Of a stretch of DNA of 64,000 nt, positions 26,180 through 36,054 are shown in pieces. Position 1 is the first letter of the stretch. Each line of letters starts with the position of its first letter. The DNA is from Deinococcus sp. LM3. Its GTDB lineage: Bacteria > Deinococcota > Deinococci > Deinococcales > Deinococcaceae. Position numbers and translations under genes: made by a program. Where the stretch lies: the NCBI RefSeq assembly GCF_002017875.1, contig NZ_MUFV01000001.1, positions 620,001-684,000 on the forward strand, read 5' to 3'. The notes under the pieces were generated by a model. It had not been told where the DNA came from. It saw only the letters and a program-made list of their open reading frames with translations, and did not search any database.

Positions 26180-28098
26180 CGGGTCACCTGTTCGGGGGTG
26201 GGGGCGGTTTCCAGCCTGTCGGCGGCCGCTTCGGGGTCGAGGGGGGCCTCGTCGTCCGCGTCGAGGTCGCTGGCGAGGCGTTGCAGGCGCTCGAGCTGCG
26301 CGTAGTGACCGTTCTGCTCGAGCAGGTCGTCGTGGCTGCCCTGTTCGGTCACGCGGCCTTCCTCCAGGACGACGATCTGGTCAGCGTGGCGCAGGGTGCT
26401 GACGCGGTGCGCGATCAGGATGACGGTGCGGCCCCGGCTGATCTCGCGCAGCCCGTCCAGGATGCGGCGTTCGGTCTCGGTGTCCACGGCGCTCAGGGAG
26501 TCGTCGAGAATCAGGATGCGGGGTTCGCGGACGATGGCGCGGGCGATGGCGGTGCGTTGCCGCTGCCCGCCGCTGAGGGTCACGCCGCGCTCGCCGAGGC
26601 TGGTGTCGAAGCCCTGCGGGAAGCCGTCCACGTCCTCGGTCAGCCCGGCGAGGCGGGCGGCCTCGCGCACGCGGGCCGGGTCGGGCTGCTGGGGAATGTC
26701 GTCGGGTGGGGGCGCGCCGACCACGCTCACGCCGGTCGGGACGGGCGGCAGGTCGCGGTTGTCCAGGCCGAAGCCGATGTTGTTGGCGATGGTGTCGCTG
26801 AACAGGAACGGTTCCTGCGGGACCACGCTGATCGCGTCGCGCAGGGTGCGTAGCGGCATGACCCGCACGTCGTGGCCGTCCACCAGGACGCGCCCGCTGC
26901 TGGGGTCCATCGAGCGGGTCAGCAGTTGCCCCAGCACGGTCTTGCCGCTGCCGGTGGGGCCGGTGATGCCCAGGAAGGTCCCGGCGGGGACGTGCAGGTT
27001 CACGCCGTTCAGGACGGGCTTGTCGCCGTAACGCAGGCTGACGTTCTCGAAGGTCACGTCGCCGCTCACGGTGCGCAGCGTCGGGTCGGTGCGGCCCGGC
27101 TCGTCGCGCACGAGGGCCTGCGAGTCGAAGATCTCTTTCAGGCGCAGCCAGGAGGCCAGTCCGCGCTGCGTGACGCCGGTGATCCAGCCGACCATCAGCA
27201 TCGGGAAGGTCAGGCGTTCCAGGGTCCCGACGAACTGCACGAACATCCCGACCGTGAAGGTGCTGTCCGGCGCCAGGATCAGCCGTCCGCCCACCAGCAG
27301 GATCACGCCGAAGGCGAGACCCAGCAGCAGGCTCATGAAAGAACGCAGCGGGCCGTCCACCTTGGTCAGGGCGATGTTGCGGCGCAGCAACTCCAGGTTC
27401 ATGGCGCGGTAGTCGTCGATCTCGCGGTTCTCGATGGCGTAGCCCTTGACGACGCGCGCGCCGCTGAAGTTCTCCTGGGCCTTGGCGGCGATCAGCGAGT
27501 TCTGCTCCTGCGCCAGCCGGTGGCGGACGTTGATCTGCCGCGCCAGGTACGTCAGGACGCCCACGATGACCGGCACGATGGCCAGGACGATCAGCGTGAG
27601 CTGCCAGCTGAGGCTGAACATCACCGCGAAGGCCGTGACGAAGCCCGACACGATGTTCACGATCTGCCACGCGCCGAAGCCCAGCATCTCGCGCACGGCG
27701 CTCAGGTCGCCGGTCAGGCGGTTCATCAGGTCGCCGGTGCGGGCGCGGTCGTAGTAGGGCTTGTCCAGGCCCTGCAGGTGCGCGAACAGGTCGCGGCGGA
27801 TCTCGTACTCGGTCTGGCGGGACGCAATCACGATCATGCGGCGCATCAGCAGCATGAACGCGCCGGAGGTCAGCGCGGCGCCCACGATGCCCAGCGCGTA
27901 CAAGCCGGCAGTGCCAAGCGCGATGCCGGTCGTGGCGGGGTCGGCGTCCACCTGCCCGGTCAGGCCGTCGATGGTCAGGCGGATGAAGTAGTAGGGCAGC
28001 AGGCTGAACGAGTTGGCGATCACGACGGCGATCAGGCCGATCACGTACTGGCGCTGGTGCAGCCGCAGGTACGGGATCAGGGTGCGGAAACTGTCCAA
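26176..28098 (-). CDS. ABC exporter subunit, degenerate-Walker B partner
   Basis: About 640 residues: six membrane helices (~15-320) and an ATPase domain with Walker A GPTGSGKT and a canonical signature LSGGQRQR. Walker B reads ILILDDS, with Asp in place of the catalytic Glu. This is the degenerate half of a heterodimeric exporter. Start is uncertain: TTG 28098 begins the conserved MDSFRTLIPYLRLHQ-type N terminus. ATG 28227 would lie inside the TATGCT -10 box and adds only low-complexity residues. A ~45-residue acidic insertion occurs after the Q-loop region (PPVPTGVSVVGAPPPDDIPQQ). Confidence 0.88.
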   Translation of the reverse strand: MDSFRTLIPYLRLHQRQYVIGLIAVVIANSFSLLPYYFIRLTIDGLTGQVDADPATTGIALGTAGLYALGIVGAALTSGAFMLLMRRMIVIASRQTEYEIRRDLFAHLQGLDKPYYDRARTGDLMNRLTGDLSAVREMLGFGAWQIVNIVSGFVTAFAVMFSLSWQLTLIVLAIVPVIVGVLTYLARQINVRHRLAQEQNSLIAAKAQENFSGARVVKGYAIENREIDDYRAMNLELLRRNIALTKVDGPLRSFMSLLLGLAFGVILLVGGRLILAPDSTFTVGMFVQFVGTLERLTFPMLMVGWITGVTQRGLASWLRLKEIFDSQALVRDEPGRTDPTLRTVSGDVTFENVSLRYGDKPVLNGVNLHVPAGTFLGITGPTGSGKTVLGQLLTRSMDPSSGRVLVDGHDVRVMPLRTLRDAISVVPQEPFLFSDTIANNIGFGLDNRDLPPVPTGVSVVGAPPPDDIPQQPDPARVREAARLAGLTEDVDGFPQGFDTSLGERGVTLSGGQRQRTAIARAIVREPRILILDDSLSAVDTETERRILDGLREISRGRTVILIAHRVSTLRHADQIVVLEEGRVTEQGSHDDLLEQNGHYAQLERLQRLASDLDADDEAPLDPEAAADRLETAPTPEQVTR

Positions 28099-28222
28099 GG
28101 GAAACCTCGTGGGAACAGACGGGTGAGGACGGGCGGGAAGGGCAGGGGGTCTTTCAGGGGGCCTCAGCCGCTCTGGCCTGATGGGGCCGGTCGGGGCGGC
28201 TGCGCGGTCCCGTGCGCGGGTC

Positions 28223-28228
28223 AGCATA
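28223..28228 (-). promoter_or_regulatory. -10 box of the ABC exporter operon
   Basis: TATGCT on the minus strand, giving a leader of about 115-120 bases before the TTG start. It argues against initiation at ATG 28227. Confidence 0.4.
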
Positions 28229-28249
28229 CGCCCGCTGGCTCAGGGGTAA

Positions 28250-28267
28250 ATGCGCCACATGGCGCAT
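28250..28267. promoter_or_regulatory. Inverted repeat ATGCGCCA-CA-TGGCGCAT, possible operator
   Basis: Two perfect 8-base arms with a 2-base spacer lie just upstream of the exporter -10 box, at about the -35 region. Size and position suit a dimeric repressor (MarR/TetR class), but no regulator gene is adjacent. Confidence 0.4.
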
Positions 28268-28430
28268 ACCACCGTCTCGTTCAGGGTTTGCTCAAGGACG
28301 GGTCGGGGCGGGGTGGGCAGCGCAACCCCGACCCGACGCGCACAGGCCCAGAAGTGCGTCCTGGAGACGTTCGGACGGTGCGTGGCAGGTCGCCGGGGCC
28401 GGGTGGGCGCCGGGCGCGTGGCGGGAATGA

Positions 28431-28459
28431 TTGACACCTTCGGGGGTGACTGCTACTAT
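28431..28459 (+). promoter_or_regulatory. Sigma-70 promoter of the tRNA-tuf cluster
   Basis: TTGACA (28431-28436), 17-base spacer, TACTAT (28454-28459). Near-consensus, as expected for stable RNA. It starts a transcript with ~85 bases before the first tRNA. Confidence 0.8.
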
Positions 28460-28543
28460 TCACAGCCGGAAGTGAACGCGCCGAAAAGCGCCGCAGCAAC
28501 CGCACTCAGAGGCCGGACATTGTTCCAGCATTCGAACAGGGAC

Positions 28544-28622
<79 letters not shown>

Positions 28623-28683
28623 AGCGCAAAGGACTTCCACAGGCCCGAGCGTGCTAGATTCGAGACAGTGGGTATGACAATCC

Positions 28684-28769
<86 letters not shown>

Positions 28770-28773
28770 CGAT

Positions 28774-28849
<76 letters not shown>

Positions 28850-28858
28850 TTTCCCAGC

Positions 28859-28933
28859 GCTTCTGTAGCTCAGTGGCAGAGCACTCCCTTGGTAAGGGAG
28901 AGGTCATCGGTTCGAACCCGATCAGAAGCTCCA
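28859..28933 (+). tRNA. tRNA-Thr (anticodon GGT)
   Basis: 75 bases; acceptor GCTTCTG/CAGAAGC, anticodon loop TTGGTAA with GGT, T loop TTCGAAC, T73 and encoded CCA. Directly upstream of tuf, a widely conserved arrangement. Confidence 0.95.
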
Positions 28934-29034
28934 ACAACCGGCGCGACCTGCACCCTGTAGGTCGCGTCTTCTCTTATCTCCCCCTTCACCTGATCTGCCG
29001 TGAGAACCCTGAGTCCAGCCTTCCCGAAGGCCCT

Positions 29035-29062
29035 TTGCGTTTCCGCGGCGGACTTGTACACT
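29035..29062 (+). promoter_or_regulatory. Promoter of tuf
   Basis: TTGCGT, 16-base spacer, TACACT (29057-29062). The tuf start follows ~50 bases later behind a strong AGGAGG. Confidence 0.6.
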
Positions 29063-29112
29063 GTCAAGGCTTGCCTGCACTGCGGGCAGTTCCATCCCAG
29101 GAGGACACACAC

Positions 29113-30330
<1,218 letters not shown>

Positions 30331-30344
30331 TCCAGTTTCACTGA

Positions 30345-30373
30345 GGGGGAGGCCTGCGGGTCTCCCCCTTTTT
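30345..30373 (+). terminator. Terminator of tuf
   Basis: GGGGGAG and CTCCCCC pair around a 10-base loop, followed by TTTTTC. Confidence 0.85.
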
Positions 30374-30406
30374 CTGTTGTGGCTCTATCCGCTGCGGCGG
30401 GGAGCG

Positions 30407-30412
30407 TACCCT
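30407..30412 (+). promoter_or_regulatory. -10 box of the disrupted PPOX gene
   Basis: TACCCT ends five bases before ATG 30418, so the broken gene still has its promoter. Confidence 0.4.
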
Positions 30413-30417
30413 GGGGC

Positions 30418-31077
30418 ATGGCGAAGCAACTTCCGGGGATCAGCGATCACCTGCGGGCGTTCATGGAGGCCCAGCACCTGTTCTTTGTGAGTACGGCCGC
30501 CCCGGATGGACGCGTGAACGTCTTGCCCAAGGGGATGGACTGCCTGCGGGTGCTGGGGCCGAACCGCGTGGCGTGGCTGAACGTGACCGGCAGCGGGAAC
30601 GAGACGGCGGCCCACCTGCGCTGATACGGATTCCGTTTGTTTCGCTGACAATCCGGAACCCGTTTCTCTCCTACTCGCGTCCGCTCGGATTGAACGGTCT
30701 TTGCAGCCCATTCAATCGGAGTCCGTATGAGCCCCCGCATGACCCTGATGTTCTGCGCGGTGCAGGGGCCACCGCTGATCCTGCGGCTGTACGGACAGGC
30801 CCGCGCCGTCCATGCGGGCGAACCCGGATGGGACGACTGGGCGGCGCTGTTCCCGCCGCTGCCGGGCGCGCGGCAGGTGTTCATCCTGGACGTCGAGCTG
30901 GTGCAGACCTCCTGCGGCATGGCCGTGCCGCTTCTGGAATTCGCCGGGGACCGTGACGACCTGAACGCCTGGGCCGCCCGGCAGACGCCAGAGCAGCTGA
31001 GCGACTACCGGCAGCGGAAAAACCTGCGCAGCATCGACGGTTTTCCGACCGGGTCGCCCGGCACAGTGGACACCTGA
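30418..31077 (+). pseudogene. Pyridoxamine 5'-phosphate oxidase-family protein split by a MITE
   Basis: The 5' part (30418-30624, 68 residues) carries the N-terminal flavin-binding barrel of the PPOX-like family (HLFFVSTAAPDGRVNVLPKG, RVAWLNVTGSGNETAAHL). The 3' part (from about 30731 to 31077) resumes with RMTLMFCAVQGPPLILRLYG and ends KNLRSIDGFPTG, exactly what follows in intact relatives. A 103-bp repeat plus TGA flanks lies between. Removing the repeat and one TGA leaves the halves out of frame by one base and with an in-frame TGA, so the gene is doubly broken. Function of the family: flavin-dependent reductase or flavin/heme binding, usually uncharacterised. Confidence 0.85.
30622..30730 (+). 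mobile_element. MITE-like dispersed repeat, copy C (internal deletion)
   Basis: A 103-bp element at 30625-30727 flanked by TGA on both sides (30622-30624, 30728-30730). It lacks about 30 bp relative to copies B and D, consistent with recombination between two TCCGGAAC direct repeats. It sits inside the PPOX gene and supplies the stop codon of its 5' fragment. Confidence 0.78.
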
Positions 31078-31095
31078 CCCTGAACTCTCTATAAT
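31067..31095 (+). promoter_or_regulatory. Promoter of rpmG-secE-nusG
   Basis: TGGACA (31067-31072), 17-base spacer, TATAAT (31090-31095). The -35 box overlaps the end of the broken PPOX gene. Confidence 0.75.
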
Positions 31096-31104
31096 TGGAA
31101 TGTT

Positions 31105-31126
31105 GCCCGCCAGAAGGCGGGCTTTT
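31105..31126 (+). terminator. Terminator-like hairpin at the 5' end of the rpmG leader
   Basis: GCCCGCC, loop AGAA, GGCGGGC, then TTTT. It begins only a few bases after the expected transcription start, so it may act as an attenuator or as a 5' stabilising stem. About 90 leader bases follow before rpmG. Confidence 0.5.
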
Positions 31127-31218
31127 ACCAGCGGGTCCGGACGCCCAGCGCGGCAGAACGACCACCATCAGGAACGCTGGGAGCAGACCCCCACCGGGGA
31201 CTGCGAAGGAGCAACATC

Positions 31219-31386
31219 ATGGCGAAAGACGGCCCCCGCATCATCGTGAAAATGGAAAGCAGCGCCGGCACCGGCTTCTACTACACGACCACCAAGAACC
31301 GCCGCAACACGCAGGCCAAGATGGAACTGCGCAAGTACGACCCCGTCGCCAAGAAGCACGTGGTCTTCAAAGAGAAGAAGGTCTGA
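31219..31386 (+). CDS. rpmG: Ribosomal protein bL33
   Basis: A 55-residue basic protein of the 50S subunit: MAKDGPRIIVKMESSAGTG, then YYTTTKNRRNTQAKMELRKYDP and a Lys-rich end. It is the C-minus form without the two zinc-ribbon CxxC pairs, so it does not depend on zinc. Followed after ~66 bases by secE, the standard rpmG-secE-nusG order. Confidence 0.95.
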   Translation: MAKDGPRIIVKMESSAGTGFYYTTTKNRRNTQAKMELRKYDPVAKKHVVFKEKKV

Positions 31387-31452
31387 TCCTTCCCAGCCGG
31401 GCGTGACGCCCGCCGCTCCGGGCAGACCTTTTCTCTCTTTGCAGGTGAACGC

Positions 31453-31629
31453 ATGAACTTGATTCAGTACTTCCGTGACTCGCGCGCGGAACTGTCGCGC
31501 GTCTCGTGGCCAACCCGCCAGCAGGTGCTGGAAGGCACCCAGGCCGTGTTGATCTTCGTGATCGCCCTGACCATCATCGTGTACGCGCTTGACCTGCTGT
31601 TCAGCAGCCTGATCCGGGCGGTGCTGTGA
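31453..31629 (+). CDS. secE: Preprotein translocase subunit SecE
   Basis: A 58-residue single-span membrane protein: amphipathic helix MNLIQYFRDSRAELSRVSWP with the conserved SWP hinge, then one transmembrane helix (AVLIFVIALTIIVYALDLLF). It clamps SecY in the Sec channel. AGGTG precedes the ATG. Its TGA overlaps the nusG ATG (TGATG), so the pair is translationally coupled. Confidence 0.95.
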   Translation: MNLIQYFRDSRAELSRVSWPTRQQVLEGTQAVLIFVIALTIIVYALDLLFSSLIRAVL

Positions 31630-32201
31630 TGGGCATCGAGTGGTACGCCGTGCATACCTACGTGGGTCAGGAAGACCGCGTGGAATCACAGCTGATGGAC
31701 CGCGCCACCAAACTCGGGATGCGCGGCACCAAGATCTTCCAGGTGCTGCAACCCACCGAGGAAGCCGTGGAACTCCGCGACGGCGGCAAGAAGGAAACCG
31801 TGAAACGCAAGTTGTTCCCCGGTTACGTCTTCGTGCAGATGGACGTCGAGGACGACGACGCGCCGGGTGAACTGGGCGAGTCGTGGGAAGTGGTGCGTGG
31901 CACGAACGGCGTCACCGGCTTTGTCGGAACCGCCACGCGCCCCGTGCCGCTCTCTCCCGAGGAAGTGCAGCGTCTGCTGGCCTCGGTCGGCGTCGCGGCG
32001 CAGCCGGTCATCGAGGAAGCGCCCCGCGTCAAGGTGGACTTCAAGGCGGGCGACATGGTGCGCGTCACCGGCGGCCCCTTCGCGGACTTCAGCGGCGTGA
32101 TCAGTGAGGTCAACATCCCGCAGGCCAAGGTCAAGGTGCTGGTCAGCATCTTCGGCCGTGAAACCCCGGTCGAACTCGATTTCGGCCAGGTCGCCAAGTA
32201 A
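31629..32201 (+). CDS. nusG: Transcription termination/antitermination factor NusG
   Basis: A 190-residue protein. The N-terminal NGN domain begins IEWYAVHTYVGQE and contains RKLFPGYVFVQMD, which contacts the RNA polymerase clamp. The C-terminal KOW domain (~135-190) carries FKAGDMVRVTGGPFADFSGVI and KVLVSIFGRETPVELDF. The ATG overlapping the secE stop is preferred over a GTG one codon upstream. Confidence 0.96.
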   Translation: MGIEWYAVHTYVGQEDRVESQLMDRATKLGMRGTKIFQVLQPTEEAVELRDGGKKETVKRKLFPGYVFVQMDVEDDDAPGELGESWEVVRGTNGVTGFVGTATRPVPLSPEEVQRLLASVGVAAQPVIEEAPRVKVDFKAGDMVRVTGGPFADFSGVISEVNIPQAKVKVLVSIFGRETPVELDFGQVAK

Positions 32202-32260
32202 GCAGACTGGCCGCTCAGGTCAGTCATCCCGCTCTGCGCCAGCCCGGCCAGCCGCACACC

Positions 32261-32290
32261 TTGGCAAACAGGGGCGGCGTGGAGTAAAAT
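32261..32290 (+). promoter_or_regulatory. Promoter of the rplK-rplA operon
   Basis: TTGGCA (32261-32266), 18-base spacer, TAAAAT (32285-32290). A leader of about 100 bases follows with a CCACCC/GGGTGG hairpin and a GC-rich stem, a likely place for ribosomal-protein autoregulation. Confidence 0.7.
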
Positions 32291-32394
32291 CGAAAAGTTG
32301 CTGTCAATCCACCCCAGGGTGGAAGCGCAGAACTTAGCGTCAGCACCCCGGCCCGCGCCCCAGCGGCCGGCCTGGGGGAGCTAAGGAGGAATGC

Positions 32395-32821
<427 letters not shown>

Positions 32822-32829
<8 letters not shown>

Positions 32830-33514
32830 GCACGGTAAACGTTACGAGGCCCTGGTCGCCAAGGTGGACCGCAACAAGCAGTACACCATCGACGAGGCCG
32901 CCGCCCTGGTCAAGGACATCGCCACCGCGAAGTTCGACGAGACCGTCGAAGTGCACTTCCGCCTCGGCATCGACCCCCGCAAGAGCGACCAGAACGTGCG
33001 TGGCACGGTCGCCCTGCCCCACGGCACCGGCCGTACCGTGCGCGTCGCCGTGATCACCAAGGGTGACAACGTGCAGGCCGCCGAGGCCGCTGGCGCCGAT
33101 GTGGTCGGCAGCGACGAGCTGATCGAGCGCATCGCCGGTGGGTTCATGGAGTTCGACGCCGTCGTCGCCACCCCCGACATGATGGCCCAGGTCGGCCAGA
33201 AGCTCGCGCGTCTGCTCGGGCCGCGCGGCCTGCTCCCCAACCCCAAGAGCGGCACCGTCGGTCCCGACGTGGCCGGCATGGTCAAGAGCCTGAAAGCCGG
33301 TCGTATCGAGTTCCGTAACGACAAGACCGGCGTCGTTCACGCGCCCATCGGCAAGGCCAGCTTCGAGCCCGGCAGCCTGAGCGAGAACTACGCCTCGCTG
33401 ATCAGCGCGCTGGAAGCCGCCAAGCCCGGAAGCGCCAAGGGCGTCTTCCTGCGCAGCGCCTTCCTGACCACCACGATGGGCCCCAGCATTCCGCTGAGCC
33501 TGTCGCAGGGCTAA
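32822..33514 (+). CDS. rplA: Ribosomal protein uL1
   Basis: A 230-residue protein of the L1 stalk, which helps release deacylated tRNA and commonly represses its own operon by binding the leader. MPKHGKRYEALVAKVD, FRLGIDPRKSDQNVRG and LGPRGLLPNPKSGTV are characteristic. Overlap with rplK implies translational coupling. Confidence 0.98.
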
Positions 33515-33738
<224 letters not shown>

Positions 33739-34233
33739 GTGGCGAACGACAAGAACCAGCAGACCCTCAGCAGCCTCAAGGGCAGCCTTACGGGCGTCGA
33801 CACGTTCTACGTGGTCGACTACCAGGGCCTGACCGCCGGCCAGCTGGGCAAACTGCGTAAAGACATCCGCGAGAAGGGCGGGCAGCTCATTGTTGCCAAG
33901 AACACCCTGATCAACCTCGCCCTTCAGGACGGCGGCCGTGACTTTGCCGACGCTCTGAAAGGCCCCAGCGCCATCGTTGTCGCCCAGGAAGACCCCGCCG
34001 GGGTCGCCAAGGCCCTCAGCGACGCCGCCAAAGGCAACGACAAGGGTATCCCCGCCGTCAAGGCCGGCTTTGTCGAAGGCAACCGCGTCGACGTGAAAGT
34101 CGTCGAGCGTCTGGCCAGCCTGGGCAGCAAGCAGAGCCTTCAGGGCGAGCTGGTGGGCGTGCTCAGCGCGCACCTCAGCAACTTCGTGGGCGTCCTCGAA
34201 GCGTACAAGACCAAACTCGAAGAACAGGCCTGA
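33739..34233 (+). CDS. rplJ: Ribosomal protein uL10
   Basis: A 164-residue protein anchoring the L12 dimers of the ribosomal stalk: VVDYQGLTAGQLGKLRKDIR, LIVAKNTLINLAL, and a C-terminal helix (LSNFVGVLEAYKTKLEEQA) that binds L12. Start is GTG with TAGGAGG six bases upstream; a longer open frame exists but places the RBS inside the gene. Confidence 0.97.
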   Translation: MANDKNQQTLSSLKGSLTGVDTFYVVDYQGLTAGQLGKLRKDIREKGGQLIVAKNTLINLALQDGGRDFADALKGPSAIVVAQEDPAGVAKALSDAAKGNDKGIPAVKAGFVEGNRVDVKVVERLASLGSKQSLQGELVGVLSAHLSNFVGVLEAYKTKLEEQA

Positions 34234-34311
34234 ACGCCTGAGCGTTCCACACCGGAACGCCCTTCTTTCCCACTCTCAGCACCACCCACTTCAATTTCGG
34301 AGGAACACATC

Positions 34312-34674
34312 ATGGCTTACGACAAACAGGCTCTTATCGACCAGCTCGGCCAGCTCACCATCATGGAACTCGCGGACCTCATCGACGGTCTGAAGGAAAC
34401 CTGGGGCGTCACCGCCGCCGTCGCCGCTGGCCCCGCCGCCGGCCCCGCCGCCGCCGTTGAAGAGAAGACCGAGTTCGACGTCATCCTCGTCGACGCCGGC
34501 GCCAGCAAGATCAACGTCATTAAGGAAATCCGCGCTATCACCGGCCTGGGCCTGAAAGAAGCCAAGGACATGAGCGAGAAGGGCGGCGCGCTGAAGGAAG
34601 CCATCAGCAAGGACGAAGCCGAGAAGATCAAGGCCCAGCTGGAAGCTGCTGGCGCCCGCGTCGAACTCAAGTAA
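34312..34674 (+). CDS. rplL: Ribosomal protein bL12
   Basis: A 120-residue stalk protein. N-terminal dimerisation helix (LIDQLGQLTIMELADLIDGL), Ala/Gly/Pro hinge (VAAGPAAGPAAAVEEK), and the C-terminal factor-binding domain with INVIKEIRAITGLGLKEAKD. GGAGG precedes the ATG. Last gene of the block, before a strong terminator. Confidence 0.98.
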   Translation: MAYDKQALIDQLGQLTIMELADLIDGLKETWGVTAAVAAGPAAGPAAAVEEKTEFDVILVDAGASKINVIKEIRAITGLGLKEAKDMSEKGGALKEAISKDEAEKIKAQLEAAGARVELK

Positions 34675-34699
34675 GTCCCCCCCTACCGGGAGTGCAAGA

Positions 34700-34726
34700 C
34701 CCCCAGCTCCGGCTGGGGGTTTTTTC
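34700..34726 (+). terminator. Terminator of the rplJ-rplL operon
   Basis: CCCCCAGC and GCTGGGGG pair around TCCG, followed by a run of six T. Confidence 0.92.
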
Positions 34727-34747
34727 GTGCCGTTACCGCGCCGTCCT

Positions 34748-35353
34748 CTACCGCGCGTGGCGGGCCAGCACCTGCCGCACGAACACCGACGCGTCCTGCT
34801 GCAACTGCGCCTGCACGCCGTGCGGCAGGTCTGGTCGGGCCGCCACGTACATCCGCACTCCGTAATCCGGGTCGGCCGCCAGCGCCCGCAGGGTGTCCTC
34901 CCGCAGGTCGGGCCGGGCCGCCACGCGGGAACGCACCTGCCAGGCCGGGTGACCCGCCAGCGCGGCCAGCTGGGCGGGGGTCAGGTGCGGGTGACTGGCC
35001 ACGGCTGCGACCAGCCCGGCGTCCGGGTGGGTCAGGGTATGTCGCCTCAGCCAGTCGGGCGCGGCGGGACTGCCGACCAGGGCCATCAGGGTGGCCCGTG
35101 GCGTGTCCAGCAGCAGGCGCGGGTGCGCCAGTCGCAGCAGTGGCAGGGCCGGGTTGCTCAGGACCGCGCCGGGTTCGGTGGCGGCCAGAGCTTCCAGCAG
35201 CGCCGGGGGCGTGTTCGGATGCCGCGCCACGGCGGCGCGCAGAGCCGGGGAATCCTGGCGGGCCAGGGCTTCCAGTACGGCAGCCGGGGTGTCCGCCGGG
35301 AGAGTGGGCTCTATAGATGGGGGATCTGTGGCCATGTGGCTCCCTGGGATCAT
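34748..35353 (-). CDS. Leucine-rich repeat variant (LRV)-like helical repeat protein
   Basis: A 201-residue protein made of short helical repeats with the LRV pattern, for example RHPNTPPALLEALA, SHPHLTPAQLAALAGHP and ARPDLREDTLRALAADP. No cysteine cluster and no signal peptide. Its ATG overlaps the stop of the DUF2239 gene (ATGA), so the longer start at 35353 is chosen over ATG 35335. Probably a protein-interaction partner for the DUF2239 protein. Function unknown. Confidence 0.72.
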   Translation of the reverse strand: MIPGSHMATDPPSIEPTLPADTPAAVLEALARQDSPALRAAVARHPNTPPALLEALAATEPGAVLSNPALPLLRLAHPRLLLDTPRATLMALVGSPAAPDWLRRHTLTHPDAGLVAAVASHPHLTPAQLAALAGHPAWQVRSRVAARPDLREDTLRALAADPDYGVRMYVAARPDLPHGVQAQLQQDASVFVRQVLARHAR

Positions 35354-35937
35354 TCCTGGCTGGACCAGGACACACCGGACGGGGGTGGGCTGGTCGTGAA
35401 GGCCGGCGCAGCGAGGAACAGGGCGTGCTGGCGGACGTCCTCCGGCCAGTCGTGGAGCCGGGCCTCGAAGCCGCCACGGTCGGCGGCGTACAGGGCGCGG
35501 GTGGCTTCCTCATACCCGGGCAGGTCGCCGGCCACCGCGCCCAGGAAACGGTCGGTGGCTGCCTGGGCCTGCGCGCGGCGTTCGCCGTCCGGGTCGGCCT
35601 GACGGGCCTCGTCGATCAGGCGACGCAGCGCCGCCGACGCCCCGCCGCGCTGGCGTTCCAGCCACTCCCAGTGGCGGGGCAGCAGGCTGACCTCGCGCGA
35701 CACGACGCCCAGTTTCGGGCGACCGGGGCCGGTGCGGGGCGTTTCGGGTGCGTGGCGGGCCAGCACCTCGTCCAGGGTGCCGCTCAGGTCGAAGTCCACG
35801 CTGCGCCCGGTCCGGTCATCGAAGGTCAGCAGACCCGCGCGCGGCTGGGCGTGCAGCAGGGTGAGGATCTCGGCGAGGGACGCGGTCAGGCGGCGGGTGT
35901 GTCCCTCGAAGGTGGTGAAGGTGGGTTCGGTATCCAT
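35350..35937 (-). CDS. DUF2239 family protein
   Basis: A 195-residue cytoplasmic protein matching the DUF2239 pattern: TFTTFEGHTRRLTASLAEILTLL, LTFDDRTGRSVDFDLSG, then GRPKLGVVSREVSLLPRHWEWL with a helix-turn-helix-like segment (GGASAALRRLIDEAR) and a C-terminal helical part. The VVSREVSLLPRHWEWL region resembles DNA-binding proteins that accompany metal-efflux genes, but no function is proven. Start ATG 35937 follows TAAAAT (35948-35943) by five bases. Confidence 0.75.
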   Translation of the reverse strand: MDTEPTFTTFEGHTRRLTASLAEILTLLHAQPRAGLLTFDDRTGRSVDFDLSGTLDEVLARHAPETPRTGPGRPKLGVVSREVSLLPRHWEWLERQRGGASAALRRLIDEARQADPDGERRAQAQAATDRFLGAVAGDLPGYEEATRALYAADRGGFEARLHDWPEDVRQHALFLAAPAFTTSPPPSGVSWSSQE

Positions 35938-35945
35938 GCCATATT

Positions 35946-35986
35946 TTACCCGGATGAATTGAAGAAAGGCAATATCAGCCGGGTAA
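35946..35986. repeat. Inverted repeat TTACCCGG...CCGGGTAA
   Basis: 8-base arms at 35946-35953 and 35979-35986 with a 25-base AT-rich spacer, at the edge of the AT-rich island. It could be a regulatory site between two divergent promoters or a scar of the insertion. Confidence 0.35.
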
Positions 35987-36042
35987 TAAGAATGGCCTAC
36001 TACCGCGACGCAGATGCTCTCGAAAGGACAATCCCCTTCTGG

Positions 36043-36048
36043 TAGGAT
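36043..36048 (+). promoter_or_regulatory. -10 box of the HNH gene
   Basis: TAGGAT ends six bases before ATG 36055, the host-like leaderless layout even though the gene itself looks foreign. Confidence 0.4.
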
Positions 36049-36054
36049 CGAAAA

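Noticed and set aside
28098..28227. ATG at 28227 as start of the ABC exporter subunit
   Set aside because: It lies within TATGCT, a good -10 box, and the extra 43 residues are Arg/Pro low complexity; TTG 28098 begins the conserved part.
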